This document shows, piece by piece, positions 8,434 to 17,701 of a DNA stretch of 64,000 nt (position 1 is its first letter; each line of letters starts with the position of its first letter). Where the stretch lies: contig CAZIUI010000001.1 of assembly GCA_964542585.1 (NCBI GenBank), positions 1 to 64,000 of the forward strand, in the 5' to 3' direction. A program made the translations under genes and the position numbers. The notes below the pieces were generated by a model. That model had not been told where the DNA came from. It saw nothing but the letters and a program-made list of their open reading frames with translations, and did not search any database. The DNA is from CAYYUA01 sp964542585. Its GTDB lineage: Bacteria > Bacteroidota > Bacteroidia > CAILMK01 > CAYYUA01.

Positions 8434-8722
8434 ATTTGCTTTTAAGCGCTTATTAAAACTATCAGATCACTTCCGCCACACCTTGGCAGTAAGGGAAATA
8501 CAGGCAATGTAATTTTTATCCTTCCCAATACAAGACGGCCCCATCAATAGCGGTCGGCATGCAAGCATTGGTTTTTCCTTTGATAGCAATCCAAGGCTAC
8601 CGGTCAATCCTCGAACTTTTACGATTAATAACCTAAATTTTATTTTCATATACTCCCATACAACTACACAATAGGGCCATGAGAAGGATTCTCCACAAAG
8701 AACAGTGCAAGTGCATCAATTC
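8434..8722. other. Short gene-free stretch
   Basis: About 290 bases with nothing I can support. A 60-codon minus-strand frame at 8467-8649 has no motif, no good ribosome-binding site and an unnatural Cys/Lys composition, so I do not call it. Confidence 0.4.
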
Positions 8723-9088
8723 CTAGGTGCCTGAGGTATTTTTTTGATCACTGTTCTGCTCCTCTAAATGCTGAAGCTTCTTAATAAGTTCATCAAGGTA
8801 TGCACGGACGGTTGGGTAACTTTGGTTCATTTGCTGAGCCATGGCTTTAAGGCTCCCACTATGCAGAATAAATTCTTTGATGAACGCTTGTTCTTCACCG
8901 GTAAGCCGAGCCAAGAAAGGCAATTTAAAATTGCCGAAAACTTCCGTTTCGCACGAGGGGCAGTGCAATTGATCTACCTGAAACTCCTGATGACAGCTTG
9001 GACACTGATGCGGTAACTGGTTTTCTGCTAACTTAGACAAATCAATTATTTTGCGCAAATATGTCAATAAAATTTTATTTTTCAACAA
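8723..9088 (-). CDS. DUF2089 family zinc-ribbon/HTH regulator
   Basis: A 121-residue protein matching the DUF2089 architecture. A zinc ribbon with two CxxC knuckles (CPSC at about 29-32 and CPSC at about 43-46) is followed by the core FKLPFLARLTGEEQ and a helix-turn-helix region (LKAMAQQMNQSYPTVRAYLDELI, about residues 82-104). The family is predicted to be transcriptional, because the last motif resembles the recognition helices of winged-helix proteins. It stands alone among long non-coding stretches, so its target is not suggested by neighbours. The tail is hydrophilic (EEQNSDQKN). The N-terminal 25 residues precede the zinc ribbon and may be longer than needed, but no other ATG is available. 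Confidence 0.85.
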   Translation of the reverse strand: MLKNKILLTYLRKIIDLSKLAENQLPHQCPSCHQEFQVDQLHCPSCETEVFGNFKLPFLARLTGEEQAFIKEFILHSGSLKAMAQQMNQSYPTVRAYLDELIKKLQHLEEQNSDQKNTSGT

Positions 9089-10002
9089 AAAATCTAAATT
9101 TTCTTAAAATTTTATAAAGAAGGTGGATTGGTTTTCGCTTTATTTGAAAGGCTGACGACTTATGCTAGTCTTGAAAGTATGAAAATAAATTCATTTTTGC
9201 ATGGTATACGTTTTTTATTTAGTTCATTGAAAGCGAAGGGAATGGCAAACTTTAGAAGATGAGAATTTATAAATAAATAAAAAATTTTATTATTTAAAAT
9301 CTTTAGATTAATTTTAATATAATAAAATATCTTAAAACGGTGAATATGGTTGTTTATCACTGGGCCATTTTTATAAAAATATGAGAGAGGTAGGCGTATA
9401 AACTATCATTTACAAACTTTTTACAGGGTCAAGTAGGATCCGGATTTACCTCTTACGCTTTTGGCAAAACTATATCAAAATCAGCTTAAAGCCCTTTTAT
9501 AAAATGCTCCGAAAAATACTAGCTTGGGAGTGAAAGCCATACAAACCAAGGGTTCACTTTTCAAGTTTAAACTTATAACCCTAATCACGTAAAGTGGATT
9601 TTTTTGATTCGATTTGGAAGCGTCATCAATTAACCCACTCCGCGCTATTTTTCGGGTGGTAACTGCCCTTACTTTCTATGCCCTGAATGGCCTTAATTCC
9701 ATACCATGATTATTTCCTAGCCGTCAGTGAACTGCCATTTGTTAGGTTTGCTAAATATCCGGAAAGTATTGTAAGAGAAGCCACACTAGTAGCTAAACAC
9801 ACTTATTTAAATGAATTATTGCGTACCATATTTGGATGTTTTACTTTCTTAGAATTTTTGAATTAAGGGTGAGCCAATTAGTGGTTTGCGCTAATTTAGT
9901 CCGAATTCCAAAATTTAACTATACTTAATAGTGCCTATTTAAGTTGGTTACGCTTATACGCAGACTAGTTTTTATCCCAGGCCTTATGAAATGTGCTCTT
10001 TA
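9089..10002. other. Gene-poor AT-rich region
   Basis: About 900 bases between two minus-strand genes. I found no tRNA, no repeat array and no reading frame with a recognisable motif. The 66-codon frame at 9160-9360 is Ile/Asn/Lys/Phe-rich, as random AT-rich DNA would be. A perfect palindrome AAGTTTAAACTT lies near 9564. The rest shows nothing I can name. Confidence 0.5.
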
Positions 10003-11337
10003 TTAAATCAACCCTCTGGCTTTCAACGTTAAGTAAGTGTTGATGGTGTTCAAAGTAAGCCCTTGTGGTGTTGTGTATACTGTTTGAATACCATGCTTAC
10101 CCAGCTCATGAACCATTTCCTTCTTTTCGTCCACAAAAGTACTGGCAATGGTCCGTGTGTAAATTTCTTCCATATCTGACGCTGCGCCATTCGCATAAGC
10201 CTCCAATTCCTCGTTTTTAAATATAACGGTGATCAATAGGTGCGCTTGATTAATTTTTCGCAACACTGGCAGTGCCCGCTCAAAAGCATGGCGGCTTTCA
10301 AAATTGGTAAAAAGCATCACCAAGCTACGGCCCTGCACGCGTCTGCGTAGGAATTGGTAGAGGTGCTCAAAATGGGATTCCTTATCAGTAACTTCCATTT
10401 GGTATAAGGTATCAAGACAAGCCTGTAGTTGGGATGGATGGTTCTCGGCCTTTACAAAATGGCTGGGATAGTCAGCAAAATTGATGAGCCCTGCTTTATC
10501 GTACCGGCTCAAGGCAATGTTGCTAAAAGCCAAAGCACTGTTGATCGCATAATCCAACAGCGTCATGCCGCCAAAAGGCATTTTCATGTTCCGGCTGCTA
10601 TCTAGTAAGGTGTAGATCTGCTGGGAGCGCTCATCCTGGTACTGGTTCACCATCAGGGCGTGCTTCCGGCCTGTGGCCTTCCAATTGATACTGCGGTAAT
10701 CATCGCCTTGAACGTAAGGCTTGATCTGCTCAAATTCGTGTTGATGCCCGATCCGGCGAAGCTGCTTAACTCCGTGAAAGCGTGAGATTCTTGAAATTGC
10801 TTTGATTTCATACGCTCTCATTTCCTTAATGGAAGGATAAACTTTCAGCGTTTGTGAATGATCGTACGGAATATGCCTTTCAGCTAATCCCAAGGGGGAT
10901 TGGCAAAAAATACGGGTAGCTCCAAAAACATAATTACCCCTGCTAAAAGGGGTGACTTCATAATCCAATTCACAAGTTTTACGGGGTTCCAGTACCTCTT
11001 TCATTCTGAAATCACGGATCTGAAGTTGTTCGGGAAGTTCATCAATAATGGTCAGGCTAAGTTTTACATCTGTTTCATTCCGTACCTGGAGGTGTACTCC
11101 ATTGGACCACCCTAGCGATAGCAAGCCTGGTAACTCCCTGCTACAATGGATTTGCATATTCCGATTGAATAAAAAAACCGCATCCCCGATGGTCGCTATA
11201 AGGCCTAATCCCAAGCAAGCCTGCACCAATGGCAGCATGATAGGCAGGGCATAGGTGAAAGCAAAAGCAGCCACTAAGGCCCCCGCCATCCAGAAAAAGC
11301 GGTTCGTCAGGTACAGGTGCTTAAAAAACCAGCTCAT
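10003..11337 (-). CDS. DUF58 domain protein, MoxR partner
   Basis: A 444-residue membrane-anchored DUF58 protein. Two close hydrophobic segments at about 13-32 and 35-52 anchor it. The family signature IKPYVQGDDYRSINWKATG lies at about residues 206-224, followed by a vWA-like fold starting at LLDSSRNM (about 245), where the metal-site motif is DSSRN rather than a full DxSxS. The rest (FTNFES etc.) completes the Rossmann-like domain. Such proteins work with MoxR AAA+ ATPases. The start overlaps the end of moxR by 4 bases, so it is the last gene of the five-gene minus-strand operon. The exact client is unknown. In other bacteria related clusters affect envelope stress tolerance or protein maturation. 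Confidence 0.92.
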   Translation of the reverse strand: MSWFFKHLYLTNRFFWMAGALVAAFAFTYALPIMLPLVQACLGLGLIATIGDAVFLFNRNMQIHCSRELPGLLSLGWSNGVHLQVRNETDVKLSLTIIDELPEQLQIRDFRMKEVLEPRKTCELDYEVTPFSRGNYVFGATRIFCQSPLGLAERHIPYDHSQTLKVYPSIKEMRAYEIKAISRISRFHGVKQLRRIGHQHEFEQIKPYVQGDDYRSINWKATGRKHALMVNQYQDERSQQIYTLLDSSRNMKMPFGGMTLLDYAINSALAFSNIALSRYDKAGLINFADYPSHFVKAENHPSQLQACLDTLYQMEVTDKESHFEHLYQFLRRRVQGRSLVMLFTNFESRHAFERALPVLRKINQAHLLITVIFKNEELEAYANGAASDMEEIYTRTIASTFVDEKKEMVHELGKHGIQTVYTTPQGLTLNTINTYLTLKARGLI

Positions 11338-12332
11338 CGGGGTACTTCAATTTGTTCCAGAATCTCTCGGATGACATCATCCGGTTGGAAACCTTCCATT
11401 TCTTTTTCGGGGGCCAGAATAATGCGGTGATTCAGAACGTGGTAGGCTACAAACTGGACGTCTTCCGGAATAACAAAATTTCTCCCGTAGATAGCAGCTA
11501 TGGCTTTTGCGGTTTTCATGATAGCAAGCGTTGCCCGCGGTGAGGCTCCCAGAAAAAGGTCACCATTATTACGGGTGTCATGGGTGATAGTAGCAATGTA
11601 ATGGACCAGGTCATCACTAATGTGCACTTGCTGAATGGTTTCCTGAAACTCCCCTAATTGTTCTTGGCTTAGCACATTATTGACTTCTTTAGCAGCATTT
11701 TGTTTAAAGTCGGCTTTAAACCGGTTCACGATGTTGACCTCTTCCTGATAACTGGGATAGGTGAGTTGAATCCGGAATAGGAAACGGTCAAGCTGAGCTT
11801 CGGGAAGTTTATATGTGCCTTCCTGCTCAATAGGGTTCTGGGTAGCTACCACGAAAAAAGGAAAATCCATGTCCAGGGTGTGGCCTTCAATGGAAGCCTG
11901 CTTTTCTTCCATTACTTCAAAAAGGGCTGCCTGCGTTTTGGCCGGTGAGCGATTAACCTCATCGATCAGCACAATATTGGAGAAAATGGGCCCCTTATGG
12001 AATTCAAATTCCGAGTTCTTCATGTTGTAGATGTTTGTACCCAGGACGTCTGATGGCATAAGGTCCGGCGTAAACTGGATACGGGAAAAATCCACTGAAA
12101 GGGTTCGTGCCAGCATGCGAGCAGTCAGGGTTTTAGCAATGCCTGGCACCCCTTCAATTAGGGTGTGTCCGCCGGTTAACATACCTGCCAACAGCAGGTC
12201 TACCATTGCTTCCTGCCCTACCACCACCTTGCTGATCTCGGATTTGATCTGGTTGACCGTTTCTTCAAGGCGAGTTAATGCTTCTTCATTATCAGTGTAA
12301 ATATTGTTGAGTTCGTCTTCTTCTTCTGTCAT
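11334..12332 (-). CDS. MoxR-family AAA+ ATPase
   Basis: A 332-residue AAA+ ATPase of the MoxR class. It has Walker A GVPGIAKT (61-68), Walker B VLIDEVNR (121-128), sensor 1 VVATQNP (161-167) and the DRFLFR motif with its arginine finger (182-187). The C-terminal helical lid completes the domain. MoxR proteins act as chaperones that mature or remodel partner complexes, often vWA-domain proteins. Here the partners are the DUF58 gene overlapping by 4 bases downstream and the DUF4350, DUF4129 and SpoIIM membrane proteins upstream. It sits 4 bases after the DUF4350 gene. All residues needed for ATP hydrolysis are present. Confidence 0.95.
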   Translation of the reverse strand: MTEEEDELNNIYTDNEEALTRLEETVNQIKSEISKVVVGQEAMVDLLLAGMLTGGHTLIEGVPGIAKTLTARMLARTLSVDFSRIQFTPDLMPSDVLGTNIYNMKNSEFEFHKGPIFSNIVLIDEVNRSPAKTQAALFEVMEEKQASIEGHTLDMDFPFFVVATQNPIEQEGTYKLPEAQLDRFLFRIQLTYPSYQEEVNIVNRFKADFKQNAAKEVNNVLSQEQLGEFQETIQQVHISDDLVHYIATITHDTRNNGDLFLGASPRATLAIMKTAKAIAAIYGRNFVIPEDVQFVAYHVLNHRIILAPEKEMEGFQPDDVIREILEQIEVPR

Positions 12333-12336
12333 AACC

Positions 12337-13629
12337 TTATTTTGATTTTTTGAAAAAATTATGAATCATAGCGTAAAAATTTCGAAGATCAGCCTCGGTT
12401 TCCTCTTGATTGGATGACCGCTGGATCTCATGGTATTTTGTAAAGATATTCCGCACAAGCTGGGGGTCCAGGCCTGCCAGGCGGCCGGTATTGATGGCTA
12501 GCTGCTCTTCATCAGTCCTGGTGTTGAGTTTATAGTGATCCCGTAAATAGCTCTGGAATATCCCCATTAGCTTAGCAGAAACGCCCTTCACGTCTTGCTG
12601 CTGCTGGTGTATACGCCCTATTGACTTGACAAATGCCATGGTCTCGTTCTTATATCCGGGGCGTACGGGTATTATTTGCTGTCGCCTTTTAGCCCGGAAT
12701 AGGAGGTAAAAGAGCACCGTTAACAGCCCCCAATACCAAGCCCAGCGAAGGGATTTCTGACGCAGGATAAATTGAAGCGGTGATTCCCCAAAACGCTCTT
12801 TATCGGGCGGTTTTGATTCCGGACGGGGTTCAAAGGCATCAAATAGTAGCGGCTTCTTGTCCAGTACTGCAAAAACTTCCTGTGCGTAAGTAAAACCCTT
12901 TTTGCGATTGATATGGTAATTCGTTAAGGCAATAGGACTAAAGTGGAAGAAAAACGACCCTTCACCAAATTGAACCTTTAAAAAATTAGGGTGCGTTTTG
13001 TTAATACTGCCTAGGTATGTTATACGGTTTTTGGCAGTGATATCCTTCAGGCTATCAAGGTATGGCCAGTGGAGTTTGGATTTAGCATACCGCTTTTGGT
13101 GGTAAAAATTCACATCTAGCGAATCATTTAAAAGTGGTTGGAGGATGCGCATTTGAACCCCCGTATCATCATAATGTGAAAAATCAGCAATAGGGTATTG
13201 AGTTGAGTCGGATTCGCGCCACTGCCACTCGTAATAATACTCCTTATTCCCGGGATCCAATACACGACCAAGGAGCCTTTTAGGAATTGCTGACGTGGCT
13301 ATAAAAGCTTGATTCCCTTCAAATACATGCTGAACCAGCTGCTTGATGGATGCTTGATCAAATCTCGCATGTTGATGGATTCGCACGTAATTAAATGAAT
13401 CGGATCTATCCTTGATGGCATGTTTGAGGGGTTTATCAGTGACGGTAAGCGCTTGATCCTTGTGCAGATCAGCCAGTAAGGTTTTGATGAATTGGGTTCC
13501 GTAGGGCTCTTCCGAATGATGATCATAGGTCAACCGCCAATCATGGCCACGGTTAAGGTAGAGGTAGTAAAAGAGTCCTGCCAATAGGACAAAGCTCACA
13601 GTCCCAATGATAGCTAGCCTTTTACGCAT
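12337..13629 (-). CDS. DUF4350 domain membrane protein of the MoxR cluster
   Basis: A 430-residue protein with an N-terminal membrane anchor (about 8-26) and a second membrane segment near residues 293-311 (WAWYWGLLTVLFYLLF). Between them lies the DUF4350 domain, starting at YGTQFIKTLLADL (about 43) and resembling the GATase-like folds that sense or bind a ligand. The cytoplasmic C-terminal part (about 312-430) is helical and charged. The start overlaps DUF4129 by 8 bases, and moxR follows after 4 bases, so expression is tightly coupled. Only the cluster context gives a role: a membrane component of a MoxR-vWA-type complex. Confidence 0.85.
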   Translation of the reverse strand: MRKRLAIIGTVSFVLLAGLFYYLYLNRGHDWRLTYDHHSEEPYGTQFIKTLLADLHKDQALTVTDKPLKHAIKDRSDSFNYVRIHQHARFDQASIKQLVQHVFEGNQAFIATSAIPKRLLGRVLDPGNKEYYYEWQWRESDSTQYPIADFSHYDDTGVQMRILQPLLNDSLDVNFYHQKRYAKSKLHWPYLDSLKDITAKNRITYLGSINKTHPNFLKVQFGEGSFFFHFSPIALTNYHINRKKGFTYAQEVFAVLDKKPLLFDAFEPRPESKPPDKERFGESPLQFILRQKSLRWAWYWGLLTVLFYLLFRAKRRQQIIPVRPGYKNETMAFVKSIGRIHQQQQDVKGVSAKLMGIFQSYLRDHYKLNTRTDEEQLAINTGRLAGLDPQLVRNIFTKYHEIQRSSNQEETEADLRNFYAMIHNFFKKSK

Positions 13630-14344
13630 GGAGCTTCATGTTTAACTGCTGAGCTAATTCAGCAAACTGGTCCTGGTAGTTTTTGAACTGCTGATAATCC
13701 AATGTCAGGGTGCCATACCACACTTTTTCAAACGTGCGGGTGGCTTTTTTAAAAGGCTCAAACTGGGGTTGCCCATTTAATTCCTGTAAGTACGCGCGGT
13801 TTGTTTTATCCTTTTGCCATTGTATCAATCCTGCATCCACTAAGCCTTTAATGATCATGAGGTAATAGATCCGTAATGCCGCATCATATTGGTTATGGGC
13901 CATGACTTGTTGTAGTTGCCCTTCAAGGTCATAAATGGGCTCATCCTCATCCGGGATATAGGCGGAGTAGTGGTGAGCTTGGTTGACTTGATGTTTTGCC
14001 CGCAGGCCGATCCATTCGGGTCGAATCAGCTTATAGATCACATAGCCAATCAACAGTACCACAGCCGCTATAAGCCCGTATTTGAAAGCTTTGGTTGAGG
14101 CTATACCCCAAAAATAGGGGAAGTTCCAATCCGTATATTCTTGTTGTTTTGGTGCTTCTTCTTGCTTTGGTGTTTCTTCGGTTTGGTAGGATACATCCTT
14201 GGTTAATTCTTCCCATTTAGCCTTGTCCAGGAGTTGTGTGGTATCTGCCTGCGTTTGCGCTAAGCTGGTATTGACTGATAAGCTTGCGAAAGCCCATACC
14301 CCTAAAAGGGCAAGTATTTTTGGTTTGCCAAGCCAGGTCAACAT
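13622..14344 (-). CDS. DUF4129 domain protein of the MoxR cluster
   Basis: A 240-residue protein. The N-terminus (about 1-29) is a signal peptide, followed by an acidic, Gln/Glu-rich periplasmic segment (about 30-75). One membrane helix lies at about 86-107. The cytoplasmic DUF4129 domain spans about 135-235, with the typical pattern ...YDAALRIYYLMIIKGL...WQKDKTNRAYLQEL... and later FEKVWYGTLTLD. DUF4129 genes usually accompany transglutaminase-like or MoxR/DUF58 genes. Here the ATG overlaps the final base of the SpoIIM gene, and the end overlaps DUF4350. It has no visible catalytic residues and is probably structural or regulatory. Confidence 0.85.
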   Translation of the reverse strand: MLTWLGKPKILALLGVWAFASLSVNTSLAQTQADTTQLLDKAKWEELTKDVSYQTEETPKQEEAPKQQEYTDWNFPYFWGIASTKAFKYGLIAAVVLLIGYVIYKLIRPEWIGLRAKHQVNQAHHYSAYIPDEDEPIYDLEGQLQQVMAHNQYDAALRIYYLMIIKGLVDAGLIQWQKDKTNRAYLQELNGQPQFEPFKKATRTFEKVWYGTLTLDYQQFKNYQDQFAELAQQLNMKLHA

Positions 14345-16167
14345 CAGGCTTTCATCCTTTGAATACGGTTCAGCAGATCAGGGGCATCGGATGCCTCTTT
14401 TAAGGAGCTGGCTAATAGGCCACTTCCTATCCAGGCCAGCACCATGGCCAGGTTAAAAACCAGGATCCTTGTAAATAGGAGGATCATATCCATCAAGGCT
14501 GATCCCCAGTAAGCACCTTCGGGGATGTTCCAGGCGATGAATTCTGCATAAAAATAAGCTAAAGTGGTGTTGAGCAAGAAATAGCTGAGGCTCCCAATAA
14601 ATAGGAGGATCAGGAAGAATTGAAGGGTTATGGATTTTCCATTGGCAATGTAGCCAAAGCCCTGGCTTAAACCGTAAATGGCATCTTCCTGGTCATGTAA
14701 CCCGGTAAAAAGACAAACTCCTACGGGTATTATACTTAACAAAAACAGTACATAGCCCCAACCAGATGAGATCAAAAGGAGGCTTAAGCTTAGAGCAATT
14801 AGCACAAAATAGCCCAAAAAGTGACGCTTCCCGGTCTTGATCAAACCTACTGAATAGCCTTGATTGGTTTTAGAGATAAAGGATTGCTGAAGATAACTCT
14901 GTGTCAACCAAGCTAAAACTACGATGCCAAATCCTATTATCAGTAAAAAAGATGGCTGCTGCAGGTTACCCAAGTACCAAAGGCTATACGCTTCATCAAT
15001 GAAAGCACCGGAGTTGGCTAAGGGATGCCATATAAATCGAATGATCAATACTTGAAGGATGGCAATTACGACCGTTAGCCTAAAAAAGAAACGGCTATTT
15101 TGCCTCATGTACTGAATGGCGTCATTGGAAACCTGACCAGCCGATTTTATGCGGTAGAAAACTAATTGAAAAGGGTTTTGCGAGGGTATTTGATAACCTG
15201 TTGGAATTTTAGGTAAGCCCCTGCTTAAGGCTACCTTCCTTGGATACCATACAAAGTAGGTTAGGACAAAGGCGAGGGACGCCAAAATGGTGCTTAAAAG
15301 TACAAAGTCCGGTAAACCGGTAAACCTTGTTATAAAACCTTCAATAAAAGCTGCCATGATGAAAAGCGGGATTGTACCCAGGAAGATCTTCAAACCTCGC
15401 AATGCCGTAATTCGGAAAGCCTGTAACCGGTTATAGGTCCCCGGAAAGATTAAGCCCTGGCTCATCACCAATCCTGCAGCACCGGCAATAATGATAGCCG
15501 AAATTTCTAAAGTCCCGTGCTGCCAGATAGTCAGGAAAGATGCTTTGAATAGGCCCTTTTCCACAAAAAAATATTGAAAGGTTCCCACCATGATGCCATT
15601 GCTAAGGAGTAAACCGATACAGGCAACTCCGAACAAAGCACCTGAGACAAAAGTCAGAAGGGCTACTTTAAGGTTGTTAAGCGTGATACTTAAGAACATG
15701 GAAGTGGGCTGCCCTTCCTTGTATACTTTCATCGGCTCCCCACTTTCAATGTTTTCTTCTGTCATGGATACATAGGCGTCACCCAGTATAACCCTGGCAA
15801 AATCCGAATCCTGACTGTAAGAGAAGATACCAATGATCATGGCTAGGGTAAAGGTCAGGAAGGAAATAAGAAAAGCAGTTCGGCTTTGGTAAATGGTGAG
15901 GGGCAACTCTTCCGTCCAGAATTGCCGAAAAGGACTTTTACGTTTACTTTTAGATTGCTGAAACTGCCCGTATAATTGCCTTGCCAGTTGGTTCAGGTAA
16001 ACGCGAATAAGGCGATTGGGATAAAAGGTACGGGCAAAAGCCAAGTCATCCGTAACTTGTATGAAAACCTGGCTCAAACGGCCAGGATCGGGTTTTTTTT
16101 GCTGCAGCAGGTTTTCGCATTCCTCCCAATTTTGCTTGTTTTGGTGGATAAATCGGTTTTCCCGCAT
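14344..16167 (-). CDS. SpoIIM-like membrane protein with a long second membrane half
   Basis: A 607-residue protein and the first gene of the MoxR operon. Residues 1-100 are soluble and helical (NWEECENLLQQ...DLAFARTFYPN), as in SpoIIM/DUF95 proteins of this cluster. Residues 105-325 carry the SpoIIM membrane domain, including the conserved FVSGALFGVACIGLLLSNG and WQHGTLEISAIIIAGAAGL. Usual homologues are near 320 residues and stop about here. This one continues with a loop and a second half (about 345-590) of at least six more membrane helices that I do not recognise. In other Bacteroidota a separate multi-pass membrane gene often lies at this place in the cluster, so a fusion is likely (inference). 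The role is unknown and not sporulation. Confidence 0.85.
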   Translation of the reverse strand: MRENRFIHQNKQNWEECENLLQQKKPDPGRLSQVFIQVTDDLAFARTFYPNRLIRVYLNQLARQLYGQFQQSKSKRKSPFRQFWTEELPLTIYQSRTAFLISFLTFTLAMIIGIFSYSQDSDFARVILGDAYVSMTEENIESGEPMKVYKEGQPTSMFLSITLNNLKVALLTFVSGALFGVACIGLLLSNGIMVGTFQYFFVEKGLFKASFLTIWQHGTLEISAIIIAGAAGLVMSQGLIFPGTYNRLQAFRITALRGLKIFLGTIPLFIMAAFIEGFITRFTGLPDFVLLSTILASLAFVLTYFVWYPRKVALSRGLPKIPTGYQIPSQNPFQLVFYRIKSAGQVSNDAIQYMRQNSRFFFRLTVVIAILQVLIIRFIWHPLANSGAFIDEAYSLWYLGNLQQPSFLLIIGFGIVVLAWLTQSYLQQSFISKTNQGYSVGLIKTGKRHFLGYFVLIALSLSLLLISSGWGYVLFLLSIIPVGVCLFTGLHDQEDAIYGLSQGFGYIANGKSITLQFFLILLFIGSLSYFLLNTTLAYFYAEFIAWNIPEGAYWGSALMDMILLFTRILVFNLAMVLAWIGSGLLASSLKEASDAPDLLNRIQRMKA

Positions 16168-16284
16168 GCGATTATCAGATTTGATTGCTAAATTACATCA
16201 AACCTTGACGGTTAAAAAATTCCATTGGTTGGGTTGGGAATGGCTAATACTGGCTGACGCCTATTATTATTAAAGTTGCTTGTT

Positions 16285-17046
16285 ATGAAAACTGTCGATA
16301 TCAATACAGCCCAGAATGTGACCATTACCTATGATTTAGCGGTTCTATGGCAACGGATTTTAGCCTTTATACTGGATTTTTTTATTGTGTTTGTTTCAGC
16401 CTGGCTTGCGGCTTTTTTGCTTTATGGGATCTTTTGGTTGGTGATATTTATCCTGGTTTTAAGTTTAGGACCACCTTCAATAATGTCCTTGTTGAGGGGA
16501 GGTTTTCCGTTTATATTCATTGCTTATTTTACGATAACAACCCTTAAGCTGCAAGGCCAAACCCTGGGGAAACGGGTCATGAACCTGAAAGTGATGAAGT
16601 ACAACGGACAAGCTTTGCAGCCGGGTGACGCCCTGTTAAGGGATCTGTTTCTTTTCCTAGAGGCGCTTATGACATTGGGAACTTTGGGTTCCCTGATTAT
16701 TGGAGCAACCGACCGGAATCAACGCCTTGGTGATATCTTGGCTAATACCGTAGTGGCAAAAAAACAAAACGTTTACCGTGTTACCCTGAAAGGGCTTTTA
16801 GCCCGAAAAACGTCTGCAGATTACCAAGCGGTATTTCCCGAAGTGGTGCGCTTGCCCGAGAATGATTTATTGATGGTAAACGAGGCCCTTGAACGCGCAC
16901 GAAATTATCCTTCGGATGCCCACTTGGAGGCTTTGGAAGAACTGGCGGGCTTAATCGAGGAAAAACTTAAAATTGACAGAGGCGCACAAGCAGCGAAGAC
17001 CTTTCTTCAACAGTTATCGCGTGATTACGTGGTCATGACCCGTTAA
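16285..17046 (+). CDS. RDD family membrane protein
   Basis: A 253-residue protein divergent from the MoxR operon. I prefer the ATG at 16285 over the TTG three codons earlier. It begins MKTVDINTAQNV, and the RDD domain starts at about residue 15 (LAVLWQRILAFILDFF, with the Arg-Asp pair as R...D). Two long hydrophobic stretches at about 20-45 and 48-85 are followed by GQTLGKRVMNLKV and by GDALLRD (about 110-118). The domain closes with GATDRNQRLGDILANTVV (about 138-155). RDD proteins are membrane proteins with proposed transport roles (some sodium/proton antiport). The C-terminal 85 residues are soluble and helical. In many Bacteroidota an RDD gene lies beside the SpoIIM-MoxR-DUF58 cluster, so a shared role is likely. 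Confidence 0.88.
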   Translation: MKTVDINTAQNVTITYDLAVLWQRILAFILDFFIVFVSAWLAAFLLYGIFWLVIFILVLSLGPPSIMSLLRGGFPFIFIAYFTITTLKLQGQTLGKRVMNLKVMKYNGQALQPGDALLRDLFLFLEALMTLGTLGSLIIGATDRNQRLGDILANTVVAKKQNVYRVTLKGLLARKTSADYQAVFPEVVRLPENDLLMVNEALERARNYPSDAHLEALEELAGLIEEKLKIDRGAQAAKTFLQQLSRDYVVMTR

Positions 17047-17701
17047 GCAATCATTAACAGCCCATCCTGGCCACCATCGCCCCCTGAGGCCAATAAACAA
17101 TGGTAACGTGCTACCCCGCAAGTAGCATGGTCTACCAATTTTGCAAGGCAGTCAGAACCATCAGCATAACAATCATAAAGCATCCTTAATAATTCCGATG
17201 ACCCGGCCTTACTTGGCGGTATAGTCAAATCAATGATGATTTTTGAAGTCTTTTGTGATACCTCGAATCCCCTCTTCAAAAAATTCTGGACCGTTACCTG
17301 CTCATTTGCGGGATCTGATAGCTTATGATGGCCTTCTCTATTTCAAAAGAAAATTCAAAATCCGCGTAGTATTACAAGCCTTGAAATAAGCAGTTGCTTT
17401 TAATTGCGGATCATGGGTGTCAAGCATTATGGTGCACGCTCATTAGTTTGGGCCAGTTGATATTCCTGTTTTCTACGCTTATTCCAATGGTGTAAAAATC
17501 AAAACTGCCTTGTAACAGGGAAAACCGTTAGACAAAATAAAAATATCTACCAGTTTGAAGATATTTTTCGCTGACGGTCGTTGTACCATGTTGCTTAACC
17601 TGTATGGTGGCATCCAGATCTGTGATTTGGTAATCCCTTCCCTCAACTGTCATCCATGGAGAAATAATAGCGATAAAGTCAATTAGCAGGCAAAAGATTT
17701 T
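17043..17701 (-). pseudogene. Decayed gene for a secreted protein of unknown family
   Basis: The minus strand holds protein-like segments in several frames. From about 17701 one frame reads KIFCLLIDFIAIIS..., a signal-peptide-like start without a start codon, then DYQITDLDATIQVKQHG and YLQTGRYFYFV, a TAA stop, and RFSLLQGSFDFYTIGIS in the same frame. A second frame continues MLDTHDPQLKATAYFKACN, a third FEFSFEIEKAIISYQIP, and a fourth EQVTVQNFLKRGFEVSQK on to LLMIA, ending at 17043. Each junction is one or two bases out of frame, so this looks like one gene of about 215 codons with an in-frame stop and at least three frameshifts. The segment ITDLDATIQV..TTTVSEKY loosely recalls the start of DUF2207 proteins, but I cannot assign a family. 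The last piece (17043-17279) is open for 78 codons and should not be read as an intact gene. Confidence 0.5.

Noticed and set aside
9160..9360. 66-codon minus-strand frame in the AT-rich gap
   Set aside because: Ile/Asn/Lys/Phe-rich, as expected of random AT-rich DNA.
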